Assembly (NCBI RefSeq): GCF_036023875.1
Contig: NZ_CP107931.1
Coordinates: forward strand, 4,960,001 to 5,024,000
Length of the DNA stretch: 64,000 bases
Origin: Mycobacterium sp. NBC_00419
Lineage (GTDB): Bacteria; Actinomycetota; Actinomycetes; Mycobacteriales; Mycobacteriaceae
Direction: 5' to 3'
In this document: piece by piece, positions 17,813 to 27,821 of the stretch
Numbering within the stretch: position 1 is the stretch's first letter
How the letters are laid out: every line of letters starts with the position of its first letter
Program-made: the position numbers and the translations under genes
The notes under the pieces: generated by a model
What the model was told of the DNA's origin: nothing
Seen by the model: the letters and a program-made list of their open reading frames with translations, nothing else
Databases searched by the model: none

Positions 17813-18598
17813 ATGCGGACCGTTGTGGCGGCGTTGAGCATGGCGGCAGCTGCCGCCGTGGTGGCGGGCTGCGGCCAAGCCAGTGAGCCGCCGGCCAAAG
17901 CCGCCGAGACCGCCAAACCCGACGGTGTGGCCATCACGGCCGAGCCGGTGGCGCCCCAGCCCGCGGTCGGCGCGCTGTTCCTCGGCGGCACCGACACCCA
18001 CACCTGCACCGGATCGGTGGTGCGATCGGCCTCCAAGGACCTGGTGCTGACGGCTGCACACTGTCTGGCCGAAGGCTATCCGGCCACCTTTGTGCCCGGT
18101 TTCGCCGACAAGGCCGCCCCGGGCGACGTGTGGACGGTGGACACCGTCTACCTCGACCCGCGCTGGGTTGCCACCCAGGACCCCAAGGCCGACTACGCCT
18201 TCCTGCGGGTCAGCAGGCCTGGTGGCGGCGCGATCGAGACGGCGGCAGGCGCTGCGCTGGTGCTGGGCGCCACGCCCAAAGAGTTCAGTCAGGTGCGAAT
18301 CGTCGGCTATCCGCTCGGAGTGGGCGGCAACCCGCTCAGTTGCGACACGATCGCCGGGCTGGACGAAGGCGGCTTCCAGACTCTGCAGTGCGGCGGTCTG
18401 GTCGACGGCACCAGCGGCGCCCCGTGGATCAAGGGCCCGGAGGTGGTCGGGGTGATCGGCGGTCGCGATGCCGGCGGTTGCCAGGACAGCGTCTCCTACT
18501 CGGCGCCCTTCGACGAGGCCACCGCAGCGCTGCTGAAGCGTGCCGAGGCGGGCGGGCCCGGCGACGCCGCGCCGAACACGTTCGACTCCGAGTGCTAG
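17813..18598 (+). CDS. Trypsin-like serine protease, lipoprotein
   Basis: A 261-aa secreted protease. The N-terminus ends in VAGC, a lipobox with Cys20 as the lipidation site. The chymotrypsin-fold triad is visible: His83 in LTAAHC, Asp127 in 'KADYAFL' and Ser201 in GTSGAPW. Cys pairs around 65/84 and 177/193 could form disulfides. It should be tethered outside the cytoplasmic membrane. ATG 17813 gives a normal signal peptide; ATG 17801 would add four residues. From memory M. tuberculosis has no protease at this position (between sthA and Rv2714), so it is an accessory gene. Natural substrates are unknown. Confidence 0.85.
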   Translation: MRTVVAALSMAAAAAVVAGCGQASEPPAKAAETAKPDGVAITAEPVAPQPAVGALFLGGTDTHTCTGSVVRSASKDLVLTAAHCLAEGYPATFVPGFADKAAPGDVWTVDTVYLDPRWVATQDPKADYAFLRVSRPGGGAIETAAGAALVLGATPKEFSQVRIVGYPLGVGGNPLSCDTIAGLDEGGFQTLQCGGLVDGTSGAPWIKGPEVVGVIGGRDAGGCQDSVSYSAPFDEATAALLKRAEAGGPGDAAPNTFDSEC

Positions 18599-18602
18599 CC
18601 GG

Positions 18603-20015
18603 TCACTGGCGGAACTGGTTGAGCGCCCGCAGCTTGTTCATCACGTCGAGCGCCGCGACCTTGTAGGCCTCGGAGAACGTCGGGTAGTTGAAGACGGCGT
18701 CGACGAGGTATTCGATCGTCCCGCCGCAGCCCATCACGGCCTGGCCGATGTGCACCAGTTCGGTGGCTGCGGTGCCGAAGATGTGGACGCCGAGCACCTT
18801 GAGGTCCTCGGTGGACACCAGCAGCTTCAACATGCCGTAGGAGTCGCCGGCGATCTGGCCGCGGGCCAGCTCGCGGTAGCGGGAAACCCCGACCTCATAG
18901 GGGACGGAGTTCTTGGTCAGCTCCTGCTCGGTGGCGCCGACGTAGGACACCTCGGGGATCGAGTAGATGCCGATCGGCTGTAGCGCAGTCATGCCGGCCG
19001 TCGGCTCGCCGAAGGCGTGATAGGCGGCCAGCCGGCCCTGCTCCATCGAGGTGGCCGCCAGCGCCGGGAAGCCGATGACGTCGCCGACCGCGTAGATGTG
19101 GTCGACCTTGGTCTGGAACGTCTTGTCGTCGACGAAGATCCGACCGCGGTTGTCGGCCTCCAGACCGGCGTTGGCCAGGTCGAGGTGGTCGGTCTGGCCC
19201 TGCCGTCCGGCCGAGTACATCACCGTCTCGGCGGGGATCTGCTTGCCGCTGGCCAGGGTGGTGACGGTGCCGGACGAGCCGACGTCGACCGCCGTCACCT
19301 CCTCGCCGAACCGGAAGGTCACCGCCAGATCGCGCAGGTGGAAGCGCAACGCCTCGACGATCTCGGGGTCGCAGAAATCGAGCATCGTGTCGCGCTTCTC
19401 CACGACGGTGACCTTGGTGCCCAGCGCGGCGAACATCGAGGCGTACTCGATGCCGATGACGCCGGCGCCGACCACCACCATCGAGGTCGGGATGTTCTTC
19501 AGGTCGAGGATGCCGTCGGAATCCAGTACCCGGTTGTCGTCGAATGAGATCCCGGCGGGCCGCGCCGGTTTGGTTCCGGTCGCGATGACGACATAGCGGC
19601 CGCTGATGGTGAAATGCTCGGCCCGGGTGGGGTCCTCGATCGTCAGGTTGTGCTCGTCGAGAAATCGGCCAAGGCCCATGTAGAGCTCGACGCCGTTACG
19701 CATCAACTGGTTTCGGATGACGTCGACTTCTTTGCCGATCACGTGCTGGGTGCGGGCGAGCAGGTCGGCGGGCGTGATCTTGTCCTTGACCCGGTAGCTG
19801 GCGCCGTACAGTTCGCGCTGGCTCATACCGGTCAGGTACAGAACGGCCTCGCGCAGCGTCTTGGACGGGATCGTGCCGGTCTGGACGCAGACACCGCCGA
19901 TCATGTGGCCCCGCTCGATGACCGCCACCGATTTGCCCAGCTTGGCCGCGGCGATGGCGGCTTTCTGGCCGCCGGGACCCGAACCGATGACGACGAGGTC
20001 GTATTCCAAACCCAT
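18603..20015 (-). CDS. sthA: Soluble pyridine nucleotide transhydrogenase
   Basis: SthA is an FAD enzyme that moves reducing equivalents between NADPH and NADH. The 470-aa protein has the FAD motif '[18 protein letters not shown]', '[20 protein letters not shown]', the NAD(P) motif '[20 protein letters not shown]' and the dimer interface domain. The redox Cys pair of disulfide reductases (CxxxxC) is reduced to one Cys, with Thr in the second place; that is normal for transhydrogenases and separates it from lipoamide dehydrogenase. ATG 20015 fits the family N-terminus. It is convergent with the protease, with 4 bp between stops. Confidence 0.95.
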   Translation of the reverse strand: MGLEYDLVVIGSGPGGQKAAIAAAKLGKSVAVIERGHMIGGVCVQTGTIPSKTLREAVLYLTGMSQRELYGASYRVKDKITPADLLARTQHVIGKEVDVIRNQLMRNGVELYMGLGRFLDEHNLTIEDPTRAEHFTISGRYVVIATGTKPARPAGISFDDNRVLDSDGILDLKNIPTSMVVVGAGVIGIEYASMFAALGTKVTVVEKRDTMLDFCDPEIVEALRFHLRDLAVTFRFGEEVTAVDVGSSGTVTTLASGKQIPAETVMYSAGRQGQTDHLDLANAGLEADNRGRIFVDDKTFQTKVDHIYAVGDVIGFPALAATSMEQGRLAAYHAFGEPTAGMTALQPIGIYSIPEVSYVGATEQELTKNSVPYEVGVSRYRELARGQIAGDSYGMLKLLVSTEDLKVLGVHIFGTAATELVHIGQAVMGCGGTIEYLVDAVFNYPTFSEAYKVAALDVMNKLRALNQFRQ

Positions 20016-20173
20016 GAGCAACAGGTGTACGCCGGTTTGCCGAATCTCGCATGCCGACGATGTCAATACGACGTGAACAGTGCGCCATCCCCACTCCGCA
20101 CTTCATCCACAGGTTCGGTCCCCGGGCGGCCCGGCAGTCCCGTCGTGACGGTGTCGGTTGACAGCGTCGGGGC

Positions 20174-21232
20174 ATGACCACCTACCGCCCTGATTACCGC
20201 ATCAACCGTCCCGGCGCGCTTATCGCCGCCATCCCCGCCGTGCTGGGCTTCGTGCCCGAGCAGTCCCTGGTACTCGTCGCGCTCGAGCACGATCAGATGG
20301 GGGCCGTCATGCGCGTCGACCTCGATGACGCGATGGCCGGCAAGATCGAGCATCTGATCGACGTCGCGGCGGCCTCGGGTGCCGAGGCTGCCATCGCCGT
20401 GATCGTCGACGACAAGGGCGCGCCGTGCCCGATGTGCAACGAGGACTACCGCGAGGTGTGCCAGTCGCTGACGGCGGCCCTGGCAGACCAGGACATGGCG
20501 CTGTACGCCGCCCATGTGGTCGACCGCATCGTGGCCGGCGGCACCTGGCACTGCGTGGACGGGTGCGGGGAGACCGGTCCGGTCGAGGACCCGTCGGCCT
20601 CACCGCTGGCCGCCGCTGCGGTGCTCGACGGCAGGCGGCTCTACGGGCGGCGTGCCGATCTGCAGGCGGTGATCGCTGTTGCCGATCCGGCGCACACCGA
20701 GTCGCTGATCGAGTTGATCGGGCAGTGCGCTAGCGACAGGGAGGCCCGTCGGCGCGCCGACCCCGACGGGTGCGGACGCCGTGACGTGGAGGCGGCGATC
20801 GCGGCGGCCGCCAGGGTCAGTGCCGCCGCCCGGCTCGAGGACGCCGAGTTGGCGGCGCTGGCGTGCGCGATCACCGATGTCGCGGTGCGCGACACCCTCT
20901 ACGCCCTGGCCGTCGGGTCCGGGGCCGGGCAGGCCGAGACGCTGTGGGCGGTGCTGGCCCGGACGCTGCCGGATCCGTGGCGAGTGGAAGCCCTTGTGTT
21001 GCTGGCGTTTTCAGCCTATGCCCGGGGTGACGGCCCACTGGCGGGATTGTCGCTGGAGGCGGCGCTGCGCGGTGACCCGGAGCACCGGATGGCAGGCATG
21101 CTCGACACCGCACTGCAGTCGGGGATGCGGCCGGAGCAGATCAGAGAACTCGCGGGCACCGGTTACCGGTTGGCCAGGCGGCTCGGGGTGCAATTGCCGC
21201 CGCGCCGGATGTTCGGGCGCCGGGCGGTCTAG
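20174..21232 (+). CDS. DUF4192 family protein
   Basis: A 352-aa soluble protein, Rv2712c-like and the same length as I recall. It begins 'TTYRPDYRINRPGALIAAIPAVLGFVPEQSLVLVAL', the DUF4192 signature, with a conserved Cys pair in 'PCPMCNEDY' and another Cys pair in 'WHCVDGCGETGPV'. The C-terminal half is helical. It is widespread in actinobacteria and of unknown function. The GGGGC just before the ATG is a weak ribosome-binding site. The 158-bp gap to sthA on the other strand must hold both promoters; I see no clear operator there. Confidence 0.85.
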   Translation: MTTYRPDYRINRPGALIAAIPAVLGFVPEQSLVLVALEHDQMGAVMRVDLDDAMAGKIEHLIDVAAASGAEAAIAVIVDDKGAPCPMCNEDYREVCQSLTAALADQDMALYAAHVVDRIVAGGTWHCVDGCGETGPVEDPSASPLAAAAVLDGRRLYGRRADLQAVIAVADPAHTESLIELIGQCASDREARRRADPDGCGRRDVEAAIAAAARVSAAARLEDAELAALACAITDVAVRDTLYALAVGSGAGQAETLWAVLARTLPDPWRVEALVLLAFSAYARGDGPLAGLSLEAALRGDPEHRMAGMLDTALQSGMRPEQIRELAGTGYRLARRLGVQLPPRRMFGRRAV

Positions 21233-21241
21233 GTGTGTGCG

Positions 21242-21934
21242 CTAGACCTTCTCGACCTTCACGGCGTGGGCCATCTCGTGCGGCAGGTCGACGTTCTCGT
21301 GGCCGCCGATGATGATCGTCACACTGCCGTTCGGGTTGTTCTCGACCTGGACGCGGGCATTAGGCACCACGCCGGCGTCCTTGAGCCGGCTGATCAGCCC
21401 GACGTCACCCTGGACATGCTCGGTCAGCTGGCGCACCACCACCGCAACCGGTGAGCCCGCGGGCAGTTCGGTGAGGCGAAACAGGTTGTAGTCGGGCTGG
21501 CGGGCGTAGGTATCCAGTCCCAGTTGCGACAGCCCGGGAATCGGGTTGCCGAACGGGGACACCGTCGGGTCGTCGAGGACCTTGACCAGCCGTCGCTCGA
21601 CGTCGTCGCTCATCACGTGCTCCCAGCGGCACGCCTCGGCGTGGACTTCCTCCCAGGGCAGGCCGATGACGTCGACCAGGAGGCGTTCGGCCAGGCGGTG
21701 CTTACGCATCACCGACACCGCCAGTGCCCTGCCCTTTTCGGTCAGTTCGAGGTGGCGGTCACCGGCCACGTGCAGCAGTCCGTCGCGCTCCATCCGTGCC
21801 ACGGTCTGGCTGACTGTCGGTCCGCTCTGCTCCAGCCGTTCCGCGATACGCGCACGCAGCGGAGTCACACCCTCTTCTTCGAGGTCGTAGATGGTCCGCA
21901 GGTACATCTCGGTGGTATCGACCAGGTCGTTCAT
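21242..21934 (-). CDS. ideR: Iron-dependent repressor IdeR (DtxR family)
   Basis: IdeR binds Fe2+ and then represses siderophore genes while activating iron storage. The 230-aa protein has the standard length and all expected metal ligands: Met10, Cys102, Glu105 and His106 at the primary site, and His79, Glu83 and His98 at the ancillary site. The winged helix spans about residues 1-73, dimerisation 74-140, and the SH3-like domain ends the protein ('VTIIIGGHENVDLPHEMAHAVKV'). ATG 21934 follows GGGTGG. TAGACT at 21957-21962 (minus strand) is a likely -10 box giving a leader of about 16 nt. Confidence 0.97.
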   Translation of the reverse strand: MNDLVDTTEMYLRTIYDLEEEGVTPLRARIAERLEQSGPTVSQTVARMERDGLLHVAGDRHLELTEKGRALAVSVMRKHRLAERLLVDVIGLPWEEVHAEACRWEHVMSDDVERRLVKVLDDPTVSPFGNPIPGLSQLGLDTYARQPDYNLFRLTELPAGSPVAVVVRQLTEHVQGDVGLISRLKDAGVVPNARVQVENNPNGSVTIIIGGHENVDLPHEMAHAVKVEKV

Positions 21935-22054
21935 AGGCCACCCTTCGTCGCAGCCAAGTCTACTGGCGCAGCTGGGGGAATGGTCGGACAACACTGCGCC
22001 CAGACAGCTGTGTGCCCGTCAGCCGAGGCCGACGGGCACACAGGAGGGGGTGGT

Positions 22055-23014
22055 TCAGCTGGCGTAGGACCGCAGTCGATCGGCCCGCTCGCCGTTGCGG
22101 AGCTTGGCCATGACCTCGCGCTCGATCTGGCGGACCCGCTCGCGGGACAGACCGAACAGCTTGCCGATCTGGTCCAGAGTGCGGGGCTGGCCGTCGTCGA
22201 GGCCGAACCGCAGCCGGATCACCTGGTGCTCGCGCTCGTCGAGCGTGGCCAGCACGCTGCGGATGTCGGTGTGCAGAAGCTCCGAGATCACCGCGTTCTC
22301 CGCCGACATCGCCTCGGCATCCTCGATGAAGTCGCCGAGCGGGGCTTCCTCGTCGCTGCCGACCGGCATATCGAGGCTCACCGGGTCGCGGCTGTGCTCG
22401 AGCAGATCGTTGATCTTCTCGACCGGGATGCCCGACTCTTCAGCCAGTTCCTCGTCGGTGGCCTCGCGGCCCAGGTTCTGGTGCATCTCACGCTTGATGC
22501 GGGCCAGCTTGTTCACCTGCTCGACGAGGTGGACCGGAAGCCGGATGGTGCGGCTCTGGTCGGCCATACCGCGGGTGATGGCCTGGCGAATCCACCACGT
22601 GGCGTAGGTGGAGAACTTGAAACCCTTTGTGTAGTCGAACTTTTCCATTGCGCGGATCAAGCCCAGGTTTCCCTCCTGGATGAGATCCAGCAGCGGCATT
22701 CCGCGACCGGTGTAGCGCTTAGCCAACGACACCACCAGGCGGAGGTTGGCTTCCAGCAGGTGGCTGCGCGCGGCCTGGCCGTCGCGGACCACGATCGCCA
22801 GATCGCGCTTGCGGTTGTCGCTGAGGCGCTTGCGGGTGTCCAACAGGTGCTTGGCGTACAGGCCGGCTTCGATGCGCTTGGCCAGCTCGACCTCATCCTC
22901 GGCGCTCAGTAGTGCGGTCTTGCCGATGCCATTGAGATAGACGCGCACCAGGTCAGCAGCTGGGCTCTGGGCATCCAGATCGCTGTCGAATCGGCTGGTG
23001 GTGGCATGTGCCAT
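22055..23014 (-). CDS. sigB: RNA polymerase sigma factor SigB
   Basis: SigB is the principal-like, stress- and stationary-phase sigma factor of mycobacteria. The 319-aa protein has region 1.2 ('[32 protein letters not shown]'), region 2 ('[32 protein letters not shown]'), region 3 and region 4 ('[33 protein letters not shown]'). It lacks the long acidic N-terminus of SigA. ATG 23014 has a strong AGGAGG. An ECF-type promoter is readable upstream (23050-23077). It lies upstream of ideR on the same strand, as in other mycobacteria. Confidence 0.97.
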   Translation of the reverse strand: MAHATTSRFDSDLDAQSPAADLVRVYLNGIGKTALLSAEDEVELAKRIEAGLYAKHLLDTRKRLSDNRKRDLAIVVRDGQAARSHLLEANLRLVVSLAKRYTGRGMPLLDLIQEGNLGLIRAMEKFDYTKGFKFSTYATWWIRQAITRGMADQSRTIRLPVHLVEQVNKLARIKREMHQNLGREATDEELAEESGIPVEKINDLLEHSRDPVSLDMPVGSDEEAPLGDFIEDAEAMSAENAVISELLHTDIRSVLATLDEREHQVIRLRFGLDDGQPRTLDQIGKLFGLSRERVRQIEREVMAKLRNGERADRLRSYAS

Positions 23015-23049
23015 GGTGGCCTCCTGATCGGCTCCGACTGTCAAATGGT

Positions 23050-23077
23050 TCAACGTCGAGTAGGAGCTAAGAGTTCC
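23050..23077 (-). promoter_or_regulatory. SigE/SigH-type promoter of sigB
   Basis: On the minus strand GGAAC (23077-23073) and GTTGA (23054-23050) are separated by exactly 18 nt, the layout of mycobacterial SigE/SigH-dependent promoters (GGAAC-N18/19-GTT). The start of sigB is 35 bp further on. sigB is a known target of these ECF sigma factors in M. tuberculosis. Confidence 0.75.
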
Positions 23078-23161
23078 CACGCGGTTGCCATCTCACACCC
23101 TCTGACGTGCAGGAATGTCGCGAGGTTCTGAGAATGTGCTGAGAATGGCGCGCGGTGGCGC

Positions 23162-23557
23162 TCAGCGGGAACCGGTGTCGGCCGGTCCGGCCGGATGCGG
23201 TTGCACGGTGGGGATGACGGCCTCGATGGCCCGGCGATCAGGCCGCGGGAACAGCTGGGTGCGGTTGGGCTTGTCGTTGTACCGGCGCGGCTCCTCGGCG
23301 CGGCGCGGCGGCCGGTCGTTGGCGATGAGCACCGCGATCCACGGCAGCGGAATCGACACTGCGACGATGGCCAGCGAGATCAGCCCGTTGTGCCAGATTC
23401 CGTAGGCGATCGCCGCCAGCAGCAAGGCCGGGATACGAAAAGACATGATCGCCAAGTACTTACGCACCCGCGCGCGATGCTGCTCCTCGTAAGCAGGCGC
23501 TGCCGCGGTGATGAGCACGGGCCGACCATCGTCGTCGAAACCCACCTCGTGCTTCAT
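23162..23557 (-). CDS. DUF3099 family membrane protein
   Basis: A 131-aa protein, Rv2709-like, with two adjacent membrane helices ('IPALLLAAIAYGIWH' and 'LISLAIVAVSIPLPWIAVLIA', about residues 40-80) between charged soluble ends. The N-terminus has a DDDGRPVLIT stretch typical of the family. It lies directly upstream of sigB on the same strand, with 147 bp between. Function is unknown. ATG 23557 is used, though its AGGGGG is too close for an ideal ribosome site; ATG 23575 would add six residues. Confidence 0.75.
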   Translation of the reverse strand: MKHEVGFDDDGRPVLITAAAPAYEEQHRARVRKYLAIMSFRIPALLLAAIAYGIWHNGLISLAIVAVSIPLPWIAVLIANDRPPRRAEEPRRYNDKPNRTQLFPRPDRRAIEAVIPTVQPHPAGPADTGSR

Positions 23558-23626
23558 CCCCCTACTGTTCCACATCTTGGAGCGGTTTAACCCGGCCGGT
23601 TTCTTACATCAGTGTTACCGGGCAGA

Positions 23627-23875
23627 ATGGCTTTCATGCAGACCCAGACGATCGAGCGCACCGACACCGACGAACGCGTCGATGACGGGACCGACGACGA
23701 CACTCCCAAGGTCTTCCACTATGTGAAGAAGGAAAAGATCGCCGAGAGTGCCGTCATGGGAACCCACGTGGTTGCCCTGTGTGGCGAGGTGTTCCCGGTG
23801 ACCCGGGCCGCCAAGCCAGGCTCGCCGGTCTGCCCGGACTGCAAGAAGGTCTACGAAAGCCTCAAGAAGGGCTGA
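23627..23875 (+). CDS. DUF3039 small zinc-ribbon-like protein
   Basis: An 82-aa protein, the same length as Rv2708c as I recall it. The centre reads 'KVFHYVKKEKIAESAVMGTH' and is followed by 'VALCGEVFPVTRAAKPGSPVCPDCKKVYESL', with three Cys (C, then CPDC) that could bind zinc. It is conserved across actinobacteria with no known role. ATG 23627 is used; ATG 23636 would give 79 aa. Its 3' end overlaps the convergent YihY-family gene by 14 bp. Confidence 0.8.
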   Translation: MAFMQTQTIERTDTDERVDDGTDDDTPKVFHYVKKEKIAESAVMGTHVVALCGEVFPVTRAAKPGSPVCPDCKKVYESLKKG

Positions 23876-24854
23876 CCGGCTCGGCCGTCGGCTCCGGGCT
23901 GGGTTGCGCGGGTTTGGCCGCCTGGTTGGTGTTCTCGCCCAGCGAGCGCGCCTTGTGCTCGAGCCAGGTCCGCAACTGGCGGCCGCGGGGGACCGGTGCC
24001 GGGAATTCCTCGTCGATCGCGGCGTTGAGTTCGGCCCCGATCATGATCGCGAAGCCCAGGAAGAACGCGAACAACAGGAACGCGATCGGGGTGGCCAGCG
24101 CGCCGTAGGTGTAGCCGGTGCTGGTGATCCAGGTCAGGTAGAACCGCAGGCCCATCGTTGCCACCACGAACACCGCCACGGCCAGCACCGCGCCCCACAC
24201 CAGCCGATGGGTCGGCAGTGGTCTGGGCAGCGAGACGCGGTAGAGGATGGTCACGGCCACGATCACCACGAACATCAGCACGGGAAAATAGCCGTACTGC
24301 AGGATGTTGTCCCAGCTGTCCGGGATGTACTCGGACACCTTGCGCGGGCCGAGTGCGACAAACGGTGCCGCCGCGATCACTACCACCAGCATCACCACGT
24401 AGAGGCCCAGGGCGAAGAAGCGCTGGCGCACCGGGTGGCGCAGCGGCGTCTGGTCGTGGGCCTCCACGACGGAGTCGACGAACGCCGACACCGCTGAGGA
24501 TCCCGCCCACAGACTGATGACGAAACCGACCGAGACGACCTCACCTCGGGCACCGACCACGATGTCGCGCACCGTCGGCTCGATGATCTCGGACACGACG
24601 TTCTGGGAGAAGAACCTGTTCGAGGTGCTGATCAGCTGATCTTGGATGCGCTGCAGGGTGTCGGGCCCGAACAGCGGGGCGATGTAGGCAAGGCTGCCGA
24701 GCATCCCCAGCAGAAGTGGCGGCAACGAGAGCACCGACCAGAAACCTGCCTGGGCGGACTCCGAGAAGATCGAGTCGTCCCAGCTTTTCGACAGGGTTCG
24801 CTTAGTGATGCGCCACACGTGATGGCGGGAAGGTTTCGCAGGCTGGTCAGTCAT
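23862..24854 (-). CDS. YihY/BrkB-family inner membrane protein
   Basis: A 330-aa protein with about six membrane helices, corresponding to Rv2707. Typical family segments are 'FSESAQAGFWSVLSLPPLLLGMLGSLAYI', 'SLWAGSSAVSAFVDSVVEAHDQ', 'RFFALGLYVVMLVVVIAAAP' and 'YTYGALATPIAFLLFAFFLGFAIMIGAELNAAID'. The family was once called ribonuclease BN by mistake; its real role is unclear, perhaps transport or envelope function. The C-terminal tail is Pro/Ala-rich and cytoplasmic. Confidence 0.88.
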   Translation of the reverse strand: MTDQPAKPSRHHVWRITKRTLSKSWDDSIFSESAQAGFWSVLSLPPLLLGMLGSLAYIAPLFGPDTLQRIQDQLISTSNRFFSQNVVSEIIEPTVRDIVVGARGEVVSVGFVISLWAGSSAVSAFVDSVVEAHDQTPLRHPVRQRFFALGLYVVMLVVVIAAAPFVALGPRKVSEYIPDSWDNILQYGYFPVLMFVVIVAVTILYRVSLPRPLPTHRLVWGAVLAVAVFVVATMGLRFYLTWITSTGYTYGALATPIAFLLFAFFLGFAIMIGAELNAAIDEEFPAPVPRGRQLRTWLEHKARSLGENTNQAAKPAQPSPEPTAEPVSPS

Positions 24855-24914
24855 GACCAGTCCAGCATTCCTGACGGTTCCCGTCCTGCCCAGCGACGTG
24901 GCCGTCAGGCCGCG

Positions 24915-25106
24915 TCATGCGTCCGCGGGACTCACTTCGATTACGGCGGCCAGCTCGATCAGCTTGGCCTGGTGCTCGTTGGCGTGGTGCTGGCAGAACA
25001 GCAACTCAGCCCCGGAAGGAAGCTTGGCTCGCACCCGGGCCGCCGCACCGCAGCGGTCGCAGCGATCAGCCCTGGTCAATTCGGGACTGGTCAAGAATGC
25101 GGTCAT
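24915..25106 (-). CDS. Small zinc-ribbon protein (DUF7455-like)
   Basis: A 63-aa protein with 'TRADRCDRCGAAARVRAKLPSGAELLFCQHHANEHQAKL'. The CxxC plus C-x2-H residues should form a zinc site. Very similar short proteins occur across actinobacteria, commonly near sigma-factor genes, and their function is unknown. A GGAG lies about 4 nt before the ATG. It sits 60 bp upstream of the YihY-family gene on the same strand, so they may be co-transcribed. Confidence 0.8.
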   Translation of the reverse strand: MTAFLTSPELTRADRCDRCGAAARVRAKLPSGAELLFCQHHANEHQAKLIELAAVIEVSPADA

Positions 25107-25266
25107 GGGCTCCTCCGTAAGGTGCTCAGCGCGCCGGCGGTTTCGGCGCCACCGTCGCGTATCTCTACTGTCTCAGACGTTTTGCGTTCCGGCCTTGTTC
25201 CCCGGGGGTTTGAGGTTGTGTCGTGTCTCACGCTCCCTCGTGTTGCGGGTGATGCAGTGTGGTCGT

Positions 25267-25632
25267 ATGTACCCGAATCCCGATTTCTTACTCCACCTGT
25301 GTGGACGTCGCGACTGGGCCCAAGCCAGGCAAAGCGGCGAACTTTGCCCCCCGTCGCTGACCGACGTCGGGTTCGTCCACCTGTCGGCGCCACACCAGGT
25401 TCACCTGCCGGCCAACCGGCTTTTCGCCGGCCGGACCGACCTGGTGCTGCTGCGCATCGACCCGCAGGCTCTCACCGCGCCGGTGCGGTGGGAACCCGGA
25501 GTGCCAACGGATCCCGAGTCGATGTTGTTCCCGCACCTGTACGGCCCGTTGCCGGCCGACGCCGTCGTCGAGGTCGTGCCCTACCCGCCGGGACCCGACG
25601 GAAGCTTCCCGCCCCTTCAGTCGTCGACGTAG
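25267..25632 (+). CDS. DUF952 family protein
   Basis: A 121-aa protein, Rv2705c-like. The DUF952 pattern is 'LLHLCGRRDWAQARQSGEL' then 'GFVHLSAPHQVHLPANRLFAGRTDLVLLRIDPQAL' and 'FPHLYGPLPADAVVEVVPYPPGPDGSF'; the His residues (FVHLS, FPHLYG) are the conserved ones in this fold, which resembles ADP-ribosyltransferase-like or cupin-like pockets. Function is unknown. ATG 25267 is used, with ATG 25252 as an alternative. It overlaps the 3' end of the Rid-family gene by 16 bp on the opposite strand. Confidence 0.75.
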   Translation: MYPNPDFLLHLCGRRDWAQARQSGELCPPSLTDVGFVHLSAPHQVHLPANRLFAGRTDLVLLRIDPQALTAPVRWEPGVPTDPESMLFPHLYGPLPADAVVEVVPYPPGPDGSFPPLQSST

Positions 25633-25985
25633 GCATCGGCTTCGATCTCGACCAGCAAATCTGCCTCGATCAGCGCTGACACCTCGACCATGGTGGCGGC
25701 CGGCCTGACCGCACCGAAGAATTCGGCGTGTACCGCCCCGACGTCGCGCCACCGGGAGATGTCGGTGACGTAAATCCGGGTGCGGATGACGTCGGACAGC
25801 CCGGCGCCGAGCGATTCCAGCGCAGACTCGATGCGCTGCAACGCATTTCGCGTTTGTTCGACGATGTCTGCGCCCGCGCCGGTGGTTCCCGCGACGGCGA
25901 TCAGGGGCCCGGTTCGCACCGCCCGCGAGTACCCGACCTCGGGTTCGTAGACGGATTCAGACGACACGTTCACCCGGTTGGCCAC
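25617..25985 (-). CDS. Rid-family (YjgF/YER057c/UK114) protein without the catalytic Arg
   Basis: A 122-aa protein, Rv2704-like. The fold signature is clear: 'YSRAVRTGPLIAVAGTTG', 'QTRNALQRIESALESLGAGLSDVIRTRIYVTDI' and the C-terminal 'VEVSALIEADLLVEIEADAYV'. In true RidA the block reads PAR-S/T-x-V-E-V, where Arg acts on 2-aminoacrylate; here it is PAATMVEV, so Ala97 replaces that Arg. It therefore should not be an enamine deaminase and belongs with other Rid subfamilies of unknown activity. It lies upstream of no obvious partner and downstream of sigA's terminator region. Confidence 0.85.
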   Translation of the reverse strand: MANRVNVSSESVYEPEVGYSRAVRTGPLIAVAGTTGAGADIVEQTRNALQRIESALESLGAGLSDVIRTRIYVTDISRWRDVGAVHAEFFGAVRPAATMVEVSALIEADLLVEIEADAYVDD

Positions 25986-26138
25986 GACGGTCAGGTTAGG
26001 CGGGTGCGGGTTGCGTTCGCATCTGAGTTTCGCCCAGCGGTTGTCGTCTGCAGCCGATGGCCGCTAGCGTCAATTACGCGGGGGCGGCTTCCTCCCAGTG
26101 CTCGAAGTCCAAGCAACTGAAGCGTGCTGGACAAGGGC

Positions 26139-26167
26139 CGCTCCCGCCCGAACCTCAGGCGGGAGCG
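26139..26167. terminator. Hairpin downstream of sigA
   Basis: A perfect 10-bp stem (CGCTCCCGCC at 26139-26148 with GGCGGGAGCG at 26158-26167) and a 9-nt loop lie 12 bp beyond the sigA stop. No strong U-tract follows on the minus strand, which is common for mycobacterial terminators; TTTT follows at a distance on the plus strand. The remaining 150 bp up to the Rid gene hold nothing I recognise. Confidence 0.6.
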
Positions 26168-26178
26168 CTGGCGCCCTT

Positions 26179-27645
<1,467 letters not shown>

Positions 27646-27652
27646 GTACACC

Positions 27653-27701
27653 CTTTCGGTCGTGCTGGCTGTCGGCGGGCGTGGGCGCGCCCGACCGAAA
27701 G
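27653..27701 (-). promoter_or_regulatory. Inverted repeat in the sigA leader next to the ribosome-binding site
   Basis: CTTTCGGTCG (27653-27662) and CGACCGAAAG (27692-27701) are perfect 10-bp complements with a 29-nt GC-rich loop. In the sigA mRNA the second arm, CGACCGAAAG, runs straight into GG, so the Shine-Dalgarno AAAGGG is half inside the stem and 5-6 nt before the GTG. Folding would limit ribosome access. The DNA repeat is directly visible; the regulatory role is inferred. Confidence 0.6.
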
Positions 27702-27821
27702 CGTCGGCTATCAGGAATATCGGCGTGGATCTCGTTGTGGATACTTGCCGCTATCCGGTAGGCGGCCGCCGTCGACCATTGTAACGACTGGTTGGCACTA
27801 CACCCGCTCAGCGGGCGAAAT

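Noticed and set aside
18603..20015. Lipoamide dehydrogenase as the identity of the disulfide-reductase-like protein
   Set aside because: The second Cys of the CxxxxC redox pair is Thr ([13 protein letters not shown]), which fits a transhydrogenase and excludes the disulfide reductases.
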